Assembly (NCBI RefSeq): GCF_013376455.1 | Contig: NZ_CP045504.1 | Coordinates: 1,157,501-1,221,500 of the forward strand | DNA from: Desulfolutivibrio sulfodismutans DSM 3696 | GTDB lineage: Bacteria > Desulfobacterota > Desulfovibrionia > Desulfovibrionales > Desulfovibrionaceae | Length of the DNA: 64,000 bases | Reading direction: 5' to 3' | Part shown: positions 40,898-49,271 of the stretch, piece after piece | Layout: every line of letters starts with the position of its first letter | How positions within the stretch are numbered: the stretch's first letter is position 1 | Made by a program: the position numbers and the translations under genes | Notes under the pieces: model-generated | What the model was told of the DNA's origin: nothing | The model's database searches: none | Seen by the model: only the letters and a program-made list of their open reading frames with translations

Positions 40898-42358
40898 ATG
40901 TCGCTGCCCTTTTTCACCGAGATCGACGGCTACACCCTGTTTCTGCTTGTGTCCTCCCTGGGGATCGCCCTGTCGTTCGAATTCGTCAACGGCTTCCACG
41001 ACACGGCCAACGCCGTGGCCACGGTCATCTACACCAAGTCCCTGCGGGCGCGCACGGCCGTAGCCCTCTCGGGCCTCTGTAATTTTCTGGGCGTACACCT
41101 GGGCGGCATCGCCGTGGCCTATTCCATCGTCCATCTGTTGCCGGTGGATCTGCTGGTGGCCGTGAACACCGACCTGGGCCTGTCCATGGTCTTCGCCCTG
41201 CTGGTGTCGGCCATCCTGTGGAACTTCGGCACCTGGTACCTGGGGCTTCCGGCCTCAAGCTCCCACACCCTCATCGGCTCCATCCTCGGGGTGGGTCTGG
41301 CCAACGCCTTTCGCGAGGGCCTGCCCCTGGAGGCCGGGGTCAATTGGAGCAAGGCCGCCGAGGTGGGCCTGTCGCTGTTCCTTTCCCCGGTCATCGGTTT
41401 CGTGTGCGCAGGGGCCTTGCTCCTTCTCATGACGAAATACCTCCGCTCCTCCATCATCAACGAGGCCCCCAAGGGCGACAAGCCGCCGCCCATGGCCCTT
41501 CGCGCGGCCCTCATCGCCTCCGGACTCGGCGTCAGCCTGGCCCACGGCTCAAACGACGGCCAAAAGGGCGTGGGGCTGATCATGCTCATCCTCATCGGCA
41601 TCCTGCCCGGGGCCTATGCCTTAAACCTCGACACCGACGCGCCGGAAATCGGCCAGGTGACATACGCCGCCGGACAGCTCACGGACTATTTCAACGCCCA
41701 TCGCCAGGAGATCAACAAAGGGCTGGCCGACGGCAATCTTTTTCACCGTCCAAACGAGACCTCGTCGCCCGTGGACTGCGACATCACCCAGGCCGTGGAA
41801 GCGGCCCAGGCCCTGCAACTGCGTCTGGCCGGAATCGCCACCTTGTCCGAGCTGCCCGAAGAGGCCCGCTGGGAGACCCGCACCAACATCCTGTGCCTGG
41901 ACGACGCCGCCGAGGACATGCAGCTCCTGCCCGGCACGCCCCTGGCCGACATCGAACGCCTGCAGGACTGGCGCACGACCCTGCGCGGCCCCACGGAATA
42001 CGCTCCGGACTGGGTGCTGCTGGCCGTGTCCCTGGCCCTGGGCGTCGGCACCATGGTGGGCTGGAAGCGCATTGTGGTGACCATCGGGGAGCGCATCGGC
42101 AAGACCCGGCTGACCTACGGCCAGGGCTGCGCGGCCCAGGTAGTGGCCATGAGCACCATCGGGCTGGCGGATTTCGCGGGACTGCCCGTGTCCACCACCC
42201 ACGTCCTGTCCTCGGGCGTGGCCGGAACCATGGCCGCCGGGAAATCCGGACTCCAGATGCGCACCCTGCGCTCCATCGCCATGGCCTGGGTGCTGACCCT
42301 GCCAGCGGCCATGCTCCTTGGCGCGGGTCTGTTCTTTCTCTTCGCGGCCATGGGCTGA
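40898..42358 (+). CDS. pitA: Inorganic phosphate transporter of the Pit family
   Basis: Low-affinity phosphate (metal phosphate) symporter of 486 aa. PHO-4 signatures are present at both ends: EFVNGFHDTANAVATVIYTKSL and GLADFAGLPVSTTHVLSSGVAGTM. The two halves are separated by a hydrophilic loop of roughly 130 residues (about 235-365). About ten TM helices. AAGGAG SD precedes ATG 40898. The Na/Pi-type transporter at 11560 is a second, unrelated phosphate system. It is followed by a potassium channel gene 93 bases on. Confidence 0.92.
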   Translation: MSLPFFTEIDGYTLFLLVSSLGIALSFEFVNGFHDTANAVATVIYTKSLRARTAVALSGLCNFLGVHLGGIAVAYSIVHLLPVDLLVAVNTDLGLSMVFALLVSAILWNFGTWYLGLPASSSHTLIGSILGVGLANAFREGLPLEAGVNWSKAAEVGLSLFLSPVIGFVCAGALLLLMTKYLRSSIINEAPKGDKPPPMALRAALIASGLGVSLAHGSNDGQKGVGLIMLILIGILPGAYALNLDTDAPEIGQVTYAAGQLTDYFNAHRQEINKGLADGNLFHRPNETSSPVDCDITQAVEAAQALQLRLAGIATLSELPEEARWETRTNILCLDDAAEDMQLLPGTPLADIERLQDWRTTLRGPTEYAPDWVLLAVSLALGVGTMVGWKRIVVTIGERIGKTRLTYGQGCAAQVVAMSTIGLADFAGLPVSTTHVLSSGVAGTMAAGKSGLQMRTLRSIAMAWVLTLPAAMLLGAGLFFLFAAMG

Positions 42359-42451
42359 GCCCCCTTTCCGTCCGGCCCGGTTCTAAGATAGACTGCGCGC
42401 CATGCATCCGACACCCGGCCCGCACCGTGGCGACATGCCGCCCGGCATCCC

Positions 42452-43093
42452 ATGCGGCTGACCGCCCGCAAGGCCCAGCCATGGGTTTCCGTGCTGCTCA
42501 TCGGCCTTCTGCTCGTGCATCCCTTCGTGTCCGCGCGCATCGGGGCCTTTCTTTTCGTCCTGGCCTCCCTGGGGGCGCTTTCCCTGTCCATCACCCACCG
42601 GGACCGCAAGCTGCGCATCTATTTCTACATCGCCAGCGCCCTGCTCCTGTGGTCCGTCTTCTGGAACGTGCAGGAGGGAGCGCATCGGATATTCGTCTAT
42701 CTCCTGTGTACGTCAACCTATTTTCTTTTCCTCATCATTGTCATAAGCGACCTGCTGCGGTCAAAGGAAGTCACAAAAAACGAAATTTTCGCCCTCATCA
42801 ACTGCTATCTCATCGCAGGAACCGTCTTTTCCTTCATCTATGAACTCGCATACTTTTTAGACCCGGCCTCTCTTTCATTCCAATCCGGATCAGTAGGAAA
42901 TCACAGCGTTTTTCTCTACCTCAGTTTCTCCACCATCACCACCCTCGGTTATGGCGACATCGTCCCCGTCGCGCCGTTTTTACGCCACGTCGCCGTCCTG
43001 GAGGCCATTTTCGGCCAGTTCTACATCGCCATCGTGGTGGCCTTCATCCTGAGCCGCTACATCCAGCACCGCAACACATTGCCCCCGGCCTGA
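42452..43093 (+). CDS. Potassium channel-like membrane protein
   Basis: Membrane protein of 213 aa. Four to five N-terminal hydrophobic segments precede a pore region with STITTLGYGDIVPVAP, containing the K+-selectivity filter (TLGYGD), and a last helix FYIAIVVAFILSRY. It is a pore-domain (Ion_trans_2) protein; there is no RCK/TrkA domain or clear charged S4 helix, so gating is not evident. The start lacks a strong SD. It lies behind pitA; the membrane topology of the first half differs from KcsA. Confidence 0.8.
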   Translation: MRLTARKAQPWVSVLLIGLLLVHPFVSARIGAFLFVLASLGALSLSITHRDRKLRIYFYIASALLLWSVFWNVQEGAHRIFVYLLCTSTYFLFLIIVISDLLRSKEVTKNEIFALINCYLIAGTVFSFIYELAYFLDPASLSFQSGSVGNHSVFLYLSFSTITTLGYGDIVPVAPFLRHVAVLEAIFGQFYIAIVVAFILSRYIQHRNTLPPA

Positions 43094-43217
43094 TCGTCAA
43101 AGGCGCACAGGCCTGGACCGGCCGGGACGACGGCCCCGGGCCGGGACCGGCCTCATCCGGCGCAATTCCCGCCAAACGACTCCACACCCCATGTTGACAC
43201 GCATTTTTATTTTGTAC

Positions 43218-43245
43218 TAACATATGGATATATTTTTAGATGTTA
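43218..43245. promoter_or_regulatory. A+T-rich inverted repeat upstream of the FmdE gene
   Basis: Arms TAACAT (43218-43223) and ATGTTA (43240-43245) around a 16-base A+T-rich spacer, inside an A+T-rich tract (about 43200-43260) that stands out in this G+C-rich sequence. It lies about 120 bases before the start of the FmdE protein gene and could be an operator or promoter. The regulator is unknown. Confidence 0.4.
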
Positions 43246-43363
43246 TATTCTTTTTTCGTCAAGAATCCGCCAATGGAAGCCGTTTCCGGCGCATGGCACA
43301 GGCAATCGTGCCAGAGATCAACGCGCCGCCGGTTCCGCAACCTGCCCCATGAAGGAGCCCGCC

Positions 43364-44432
43364 ATGTCCATGGTCCGACGCCGTGCGTTTTCCCTCATCC
43401 TGGCCCTATTGATGTTGTGGTCCGCCATCCCGGGCCCCGGCGGCGCGTGGCGCGTCCGGGATGGACCAAGCCAAGGCCGCCCTGGAACAGGCCATGGCCG
43501 AGGTGGGCGAGAAAAAAGGCAGCCAGACCGTGTTGGTGCTGACCAACGCCGCGTATGCGCGCCTTGACGGCGATTCGGCCGTGGGATTTCTCGACGTGGC
43601 CACGGCAGTCACCGGGGCGACCTTCGGGGCGCGGTCCCTGCTTGGCGTGCACTCCTCCATGCTGTCGCCCCTGTGGTTTTCGCTCTACAGCCCGGCCAGC
43701 AACACCCTCGTCTACGCCGTCCAGAAAGACGGGGCGTTCGCCATCCAGAAGATCGACGCCAATCCCGAGCATCTGCTTACGCCCGACAACTGGAAGGCGG
43801 CCGGGTCCGGGATCATCGGCGGGTCGCTCTTCTCCGTGGCCAGCATCAGCCTGGCCTGGGCCGTGGCGCCGGATTACATGTCGCTCCAGGCGGCCTCGTT
43901 CCACGACCATTTCTGCCCGGGGGTCAACTACGGGCTGATCATCGGCGACTACATCGAGAAGCGGTTCCCCCTGGGACCGGGTGACTCCTATGTGTTCGCC
44001 GTGGCCCCGTCCCGGTGCGCGGCCGACGCCCTGCAGGTCATGTACAACACCACCACGGGCAAAGGCGGCGACTACGGCATGGGCATCTCCGAGGCCGATC
44101 TGGCGAAATACGCTGTGAACGGGGTGAAGCCCACGGCGGTGGTCATGCGGGTGAACAGGAAAAACGACGTCTGCGACGCCGTGGCCCTGGGCATCGACTC
44201 GGCCCGACTGTACGCGGACATCAAGATGGACGAGGCGGAGCTTTCGCCTGCGGGCGGGGGCCAGAACCCGCTGTTCTACATCGCCCGAACCCGGGCCTCG
44301 CGGGAGATGTGCCGTTTGCCCAAGGAGCAGCGCATCGGCTACGTGGTGGAGCTGGCCAAGACGTCCGGCAAGGCGGATCTGGCCGACAAGATCACGGCCA
44401 ATGATCCCTACGCCAAGGTGTTCGGGAAATAG
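43364..44432 (+). pseudogene. Exported FmdE-family protein, frameshift after the signal peptide
   Basis: FmdE (formylmethanofuran dehydrogenase subunit E)-like protein: the domain HDHFCPGVNYGLIIGDYIEK, with C-P-G pattern, then SRCAADALQVMYNTTTGKGG, covers roughly the middle of the 330-residue product. FmdE-like proteins outside methanogens often bind metals and lie near molybdenum or cobalamin genes. Translation from 43364 (SD GAAGGAG) gives the signal peptide MSMVRRRAFSLILALLMLWS, then leaves frame near a C4 run (43435-43438); removing one C links it to AARGASGMDQAKAAL. The rest of the protein reads from 43461. This may be an assembly error, a real mutation or a slippage site. Confidence 0.75.
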
Positions 44433-44651
44433 GCGGGGCGACGGCCCGGGGCCGGAAACAGGCTGACGCGGGCTCGCGCGGCTTGGTTTGGACGTGTCCG
44501 GGCCGTGATGGGTTGGTGACGGAACCGTCCGGACATCAAACGCAGAATTGACGATCCCCCCGTCCACATGGTGTGCGGGCGGGGGGTTTCTCGACGCCAA
44601 CGCTTCAAACATGCTAACGCCATGTGACGATGCGCATGCAGGAGGTCACAA

Positions 44652-44742
44652 ATGCTCACGCATGATCAACTGACCCAAAAGATGCTGGCCGATCCCGCCG
44701 TCAGGGAGGCCCATGCGGCCATGGCCCCGGAGTTCGCCCTTT
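44652..44742 (+). pseudogene. Xre/HigA-family antitoxin, 5' fragment interrupted by IS
   Basis: Bases from the ATG 44652 (SD GGAGGTCA) encode MLTHDQLTQKMLADPAVREAHAAMAPEFAL, where an insertion sequence starts. Its continuation is at 46011-46212. Together they resemble HigA-like antitoxins: a short N-terminal region then an Xre helix-turn-helix. The upstream 200 bases show no HigB/RelE toxin gene; the partner may be lost or elsewhere. Confidence 0.75.
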
Positions 44743-46005
44743 GAGACCGCTGCACAATCCTCTGATGTCGTTACGGAATTCTCTCGAAAGGTCTCGGTCG
44801 TCTGTTTCCGCCGTCGTTTAGCCGACAGCGCTGATCTTGTTTCACCTTGAGGCGGCGTTCGTCACTCCTTAGCGTAAGTGTTCCTCAACATCCCGCTTTG
44901 AGCACCGCTTTTTTCAAGTTGAAAGCCATAGCGTTGAGTAAAAATTCAAGTTCAACCTTGGCTACCCCCAGGTAACGCGTCCGGAAGAAGCCATAACCTC
45001 TTTTGAGCGTTCCGAAAGCCCGTTCCACCTTCGACCGGACGCTGCTAACTTGACGATTTGCCGCTTTTTCGGCGGGGTTCAGCGCACGGTTGCGAGCGGC
45101 CTTATGCATGATGCCGTCGGCAAGTCTCCGAGCTTGGAGCACATGCCTGTTCAACTGGCTGCTGTATCCCTTGTCCGCATAGATGCGGCCCCCTGGCATG
45201 GGGCCAATCTCATCAAGAATATCCACGAATTCCTGCGTATCCGAACGGTTGGCGGGCGTGACATGGCCGCCGAGGAGAAAGCCGTCCCGGCTGTCCGTGG
45301 CCGCATGGACTTTGTAGCCGTAATAAGCCCGGTTCCCTTTGCGCAACCAGGCCGCATCGGCGTCATCGGAGTAGCTGATGGTTACGTCCGACGCCTCGTC
45401 GTCATCTTCCTCGCGATCTTCGGGAAGAATATCGATTACTTTGAGGGGGCGGCGCGAGGAGGTGATGACGCTCGCGTCCACGATGGCTCCTTCACGTACC
45501 AGTAAGCCGCGCCGCTGGAGTTGATGGTTGAGTTTGTCCAGAAGCCGCTTCAAGACGTTTTTTTCAAGCAGGCTCTGCCGAAACCGGCAAATGGTCGAGG
45601 AATCGGGCACCTCGTCATGATCAAGGGAAAGGCCCACGAATCGGACAAAGGACAACCGATCGTACAAGCATTCCTCCACCGCCGCGTCGCTCAGGTTGTA
45701 CCACCTCTGGAGCAGAAGGATTTTAAACATCGGCAACGGTGCATATGCAGGATTACCAACGGCATTGACGACTCGGCTGAGCTTTTTTCGAAGAAGCTTC
45801 TCAAACGGCTTCCAATCAATGAGGCGATCAATCTCATCCAGAAAGCATTCCTTGTGCCTGCGATGGGACACGACGTAGTCGGCAATACCGGGCTTTTTGG
45901 AATTGCGCTCGCTCATGATCGCCTCCATCATTTTTGATGGAGAAAATATAGCATAATTGCCTAAAATTACAATAGAATTGTGCCATTTTTCCGTGCAACG
46001 GTCTC
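44743..46005 (-). mobile_element. Complete IS5-family insertion sequence
   Basis: Element of 1263 bp with imperfect terminal inverted repeats: GAGACCGCTGCACA at 44743-44756 against GAGACCGTTGCACG read inward from 46005. Both ends are flanked by CCTTT (44738-44742 and 46006-46010), which I read as the target duplication. One transposase gene fills it. The family assignment rests on the transposase; the subgroup would need a database comparison. Insertion interrupts the Xre antitoxin gene. Confidence 0.85.
44885..45931 (-). CDS. IS5-family transposase
   Basis: DDE transposase of 348 aa. First catalytic Asp in AIVDASVITSSR, second in RIYADKGYSS, Glu in SKVERAFGTLKRGYGFFRTRY (the Y-R-K-E signature), preceded by the N-terminal IS5 domain with PLPMFKILLLQRWYNLSDAAVEECLYDRLSFVRFV. 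The frame is complete with no interruption, so the element may be active. In-frame ATGs at 45931, 45928 and 45916 are possible starts. Confidence 0.93.
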   Translation of the reverse strand: MMEAIMSERNSKKPGIADYVVSHRRHKECFLDEIDRLIDWKPFEKLLRKKLSRVVNAVGNPAYAPLPMFKILLLQRWYNLSDAAVEECLYDRLSFVRFVGLSLDHDEVPDSSTICRFRQSLLEKNVLKRLLDKLNHQLQRRGLLVREGAIVDASVITSSRRPLKVIDILPEDREEDDDEASDVTISYSDDADAAWLRKGNRAYYGYKVHAATDSRDGFLLGGHVTPANRSDTQEFVDILDEIGPMPGGRIYADKGYSSQLNRHVLQARRLADGIMHKAARNRALNPAEKAANRQVSSVRSKVERAFGTLKRGYGFFRTRYLGVAKVELEFLLNAMAFNLKKAVLKAGC

Positions 46006-46010
46006 CCTTT

Positions 46011-46212
46011 TGGACGAACTACTGCGGGAGCGAAAGGCGGCCGGATTGAGCCAGACCCAGGTGATTGCACGCATGGGGCTCGTGGGAACCAAGGCCTAGG
46101 CCGCGGCCCGGCTGGAACCCGGCTGGTGAGCGGCAGGCATTCGCCGTCCGTGGCGACGCTTCGCAACTACGCCAAGGCGGTGGGGAAAAAGTTTATCATT
46201 CAGTTGCAGTAG
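46011..46212 (+). pseudogene. Xre/HigA-family antitoxin, 3' fragment
   Basis: Continues the interrupted antitoxin: LDELLRERKAAGLSQTQVIARMG is the Xre-type helix-turn-helix, followed by GTKA, ARLEPG and, in a different frame, SGRHSPSVATLRNYAKAVGKKFIIQLQ, all typical of HigA-like proteins (MGTKAxxVxRLE-SGRHSPSVATL). Beyond the IS there is also an inserted LVG, an in-frame TAG after GTKA and a one-base frame change before SGRHSP, so the gene is decayed independently of the insertion. Confidence 0.7.
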
Positions 46213-46270
46213 GATACGCCAAAAGAGCACGGACGTAGTTCTGTAGAATTTGATTTGGGAACATCGACAT

Positions 46271-47587
46271 CTAACTATTAGCCGATGCAAAAATTGATAA
46301 TTTTATATCATATCCGGAACAATGTAGCCAGTTACTTCTTTTCAAAGTTACGGATTTCCCAGAAACAACACCACTATAGTCACAACTATCAAGAAACACC
46401 TCATCAATATTGATCGATTTCCTGTCAAATACCTTCTCAAGAAGAGCAGTTGCTACTTCATAAAATAGACTTTCAGACTCTTCTCTGCCCGCAACACAAC
46501 CTACATTCAATATCAATTTCAGAACCCTAGCAACATATTCATCGCCCTCGATATAATACGCCAAATTATTCATTCCATCCGTGTTATCAACGCTAACGTT
46601 TGCATCCGAATACCATTCTTCATCAATTTTATTATAACTACCTGTAGCAAGTCCATATTCGTCCAAAAAGTATTTTGCTTTGTACGGCGACCAACCTAAA
46701 TCAGGTGAAACATACGGTGGATTTCGCTCGTTTGCATTCAACACTGAAATCTTATCAAACAATTTTTCAACATCGTCCCTATTGTTAACATGACTTTGCA
46801 TCATGAGATTTACCCACTTTTCAAGAGACTTTATATCATTTTTATACTTCAAAGCGGACACTACAACCGCGTACAATATTAATTTTTTATCATCCATTTT
46901 TATCTTTAATTGCATAAATACCCTTTCATAGACAATATAAAGAAAAATTAAATACAAAAATGGGAAATATAGAAATGTCAGCCACACGGGAACAAGAAAC
47001 TCGACAACAGCCCCCCTTAAATCCGATGTTCTGTCATCAATAAAGCAAACAATACTATTTCCAAGTACAATCAACGCAACCACACCTAGTACTATTTTTG
47101 AAAATTTTACCGCCTTTTGATATGCAACATCGTGCTCGCCAAAAGCAATCACTATCGAAAAAAATACGCTACATAGAACAACAATAAATTCTATACCCAA
47201 ACTAAAATTATACATTTCTGACACAAACACTACGATAGCAAGAAGACCAAGACTCTTGACTAATTCATTTTTATAATTGAATATGTATTTTTTGTCACTT
47301 ACCAATGAAAATAACGACGAAAATGAGAATGTTAACATCCATATTATTGTTGTTTTTAAATTTTCACTCGACAAAAAACCTATTATATACAAAAAATATA
47401 CGATTATAAAAATGTAACATATCATCAAAACAATGATGATTTGAATAGGCCTACTGAAAAATGCTCTTATGACATCAAGAGCTGGCCCCCGCGTTCTTTT
47501 ACAAATAAATATTGAAACAAGTAATATCAAAAGATATACCAATAATGCAAATTCTCTATTAGTCAGCCATCCAAACCAGTCACTCAT
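46271..47587 (-). CDS. A+T-rich multi-pass membrane protein of unknown function
   Basis: Predicted 438-aa protein with at least six hydrophobic segments in the first half (FALLVYLLILLVSIFI, IIIVLMICYIFIIVYFLYIIGF, TTIIWMLTFSFSSLFSLV and others) and a soluble, charged C-terminal half of about 200 residues (VNLMMQSHVNNRDDVEKLFDKIS). I recognise no known domain. The base composition is much more A+T-rich than its neighbours and codon use is different, so it is probably acquired. It begins (ATG 47587) inside the last bases of the DUF1786 gene and is followed by the broken antitoxin/IS patch. Functions such as stress, defence or a toxin-immunity role are open. Confidence 0.7.
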   Translation of the reverse strand: MSDWFGWLTNREFALLVYLLILLVSIFICKRTRGPALDVIRAFFSRPIQIIIVLMICYIFIIVYFLYIIGFLSSENLKTTIIWMLTFSFSSLFSLVSDKKYIFNYKNELVKSLGLLAIVVFVSEMYNFSLGIEFIVVLCSVFFSIVIAFGEHDVAYQKAVKFSKIVLGVVALIVLGNSIVCFIDDRTSDLRGAVVEFLVPVWLTFLYFPFLYLIFLYIVYERVFMQLKIKMDDKKLILYAVVVSALKYKNDIKSLEKWVNLMMQSHVNNRDDVEKLFDKISVLNANERNPPYVSPDLGWSPYKAKYFLDEYGLATGSYNKIDEEWYSDANVSVDNTDGMNNLAYYIEGDEYVARVLKLILNVGCVAGREESESLFYEVATALLEKVFDRKSINIDEVFLDSCDYSGVVSGKSVTLKRSNWLHCSGYDIKLSIFASANS

Positions 47588-48617
47588 ATTCAATCATCCC
47601 CATCCCCCTCACCAACCCAAAACACCCCGCCAGCATCATGTCGCCGCCGGGGCAGGGAAAAACCGCATCATGCCCGCGCAAGAGCCCGCGCTTCGGGCCG
47701 ATGATGAACGTCTGCCGGAATCCCCTGGCCTCCAGCGGCAGCGGCAGCGTCATGCACCCATGCCCGCCCGCGTCGAAGACCATATCCAGCGTCAGCCCGC
47801 CGCGCCGGAACATCTCCAGATCCTCCCACACCCCGTCCGGCTGGCGGATGCCTTGGTGTTGCTCGTAGATGCCGAATATCCGTCCGCCGAAGATCAGCGC
47901 CCCCAGGATATGGCTGTTGCCCATATTGAGGATCACCGCCCCGGCCTCGTCGCAGGCCGCGGCCACGTCCGGATCAAATAGCGCCCCCAGGACCGCCGCC
48001 GAGGCCGTATCCGCCGTCAATCCGCCGCCGATGGAGTCCCGCAGGGCCTTTAAGCGGGTGAGCATCACCGGCGGCGTCTCATACACCAACGCCTCGGGCC
48101 GCCCGTCGGCCTCGGCCAGAAACGTCTCCCACAGGGAAAACCGGCTGCGGCGGTTGCTGACCCCCGGCGCGAACCCGTGATCCTGGGCCGCCGCCGCCAC
48201 ATGGTCCGGCATGGGCAGCCCGGCCGCGCCCAGAAACGCCCGCCAGAATCCCGGATCGTAGTCGGCCAGGGCCACGGCCACATGCCCCTTGGGACAGTCG
48301 TCCGTCAGTTCGATGCCCATCTTGGTCAGGCGCGCCATGTCGTCGCCCAGCGAAAAGGCCGCCGCAGGCGTGGCCGACACGAAAAGCCCGGCATCCAGGT
48401 GGGCCTTGACGACGCGGGAAAAGCCGCCGCCCATGTTCGTGCCGAAGAGATGAACGCCCCGCCCGGCCGCCGTCAGTTCGCGGATTTTGCCCGCCACCAT
48501 GCGGGCCGGGGACGGCAGCACGAATTTCGGGCAGTTTTCGGGGTCAAGGGACGGATCATAATACAAAACGTCCTGGGTGCCCGAACCGATGTCCAGACAC
48601 AGGGTGGTACGGCTCAT
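47580..48617 (-). CDS. DUF1786 protein, ASKHA-like fold
   Basis: Protein of 345 aa of the DUF1786 family, sometimes annotated as putative pyruvate formate lyase-activating enzyme although it has no radical SAM CxxxCxxC motif. The N-terminus [18 protein letters not shown] looks like the phosphate 1 loop of the actin/hexokinase superfamily, and [16 protein letters not shown] resembles the second phosphate loop, so it might bind ATP. Function is not known. It is divergent from gcvH and followed, overlapping by 8 bases, by the A+T-rich membrane gene. Confidence 0.8.
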   Translation of the reverse strand: MSRTTLCLDIGSGTQDVLYYDPSLDPENCPKFVLPSPARMVAGKIRELTAAGRGVHLFGTNMGGGFSRVVKAHLDAGLFVSATPAAAFSLGDDMARLTKMGIELTDDCPKGHVAVALADYDPGFWRAFLGAAGLPMPDHVAAAAQDHGFAPGVSNRRSRFSLWETFLAEADGRPEALVYETPPVMLTRLKALRDSIGGGLTADTASAAVLGALFDPDVAAACDEAGAVILNMGNSHILGALIFGGRIFGIYEQHQGIRQPDGVWEDLEMFRRGGLTLDMVFDAGGHGCMTLPLPLEARGFRQTFIIGPKRGLLRGHDAVFPCPGGDMMLAGCFGLVRGMGMIEYE

Positions 48618-48880
48618 GTGCGCTCCATGCGGCTGTGGTGTGTCAGAAAAGATTCAGGCGTGCTGTATCCCTGCCGGGCCTTTTGGTCCAGAGGGGAAAG
48701 ACCTTCCCGCGCCAGAACCGGGGAAGCCGCCCGAAAAGGAAACACGGGGCATGCCCCGTGGCCGTCCGGCGCGGCCATGCGGCCAGGGCCCGGTTACCCC
48801 TTGCCCCCCGGCCCGGAATGGGTTTACATCGCCTTTCGGCGCGACGGACCCCGCGCCAACTCTTGCTTCGGAGGAACCCC

Positions 48881-49258
48881 ATGATTCCCAAGGATCTGTT
48901 GTATTCGAAAAGCCACGAATGGGCCAAGATCGAGGGCGGCATCGCCGTGGTGGGCATCACCCACTTCGCCCAGGAGCAGCTCGGCGACATCACCTACGTG
49001 GACCTGCCCCAGGTCGGCGCCGTGTTCGAGGCCGGACAGGAGATGGGCTCCGTTGAGTCGGTCAAGGCCGCCAGCGAGCTGTATTGCCCCGTGTCCGGCG
49101 AGGTGATCGAACAAAATCCCGAGCTCGACGCCGCCCCGGAAAAGGTCAACGCCGACCCGTACGGCGAGGGCTGGATGATCAAGATAAAGGTCGCCGACGA
49201 GCCCATCGACCTCATGTCTCCCGAGGAATACGCGGAAATCGCCCAGGCCGAACACTGA
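48881..49258 (+). CDS. gcvH: Glycine cleavage system H protein
   Basis: Lipoyl carrier of the glycine cleavage complex (125 aa), shuttling the aminomethyl group from P to T protein and electrons to L protein. The lipoylation site is K62 in [22 protein letters not shown]. First of the gcvH-gcvPA-gcvPB-lpdA group; no gcvT is in this window. The upstream 260 bases show no glycine riboswitch that I could recognise. In sulfate reducers this system may run in reverse as part of the reductive glycine pathway, described for a Desulfovibrio. Confidence 0.96.
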   Translation: MIPKDLLYSKSHEWAKIEGGIAVVGITHFAQEQLGDITYVDLPQVGAVFEAGQEMGSVESVKAASELYCPVSGEVIEQNPELDAAPEKVNADPYGEGWMIKIKVADEPIDLMSPEEYAEIAQAEH

Positions 49259-49271
49259 TCCGGAGCACTCC

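Noticed and set aside
40898-42358. Pit transporter as a fusion with an extra domain
   Set aside because: The long hydrophilic loop in the middle is seen in other Pit proteins and shows no separate domain.
48618-48880. Possible glycine riboswitch before gcvH
   Set aside because: The leader lacks the conserved glycine aptamer segments; only G+C-rich stems are visible.
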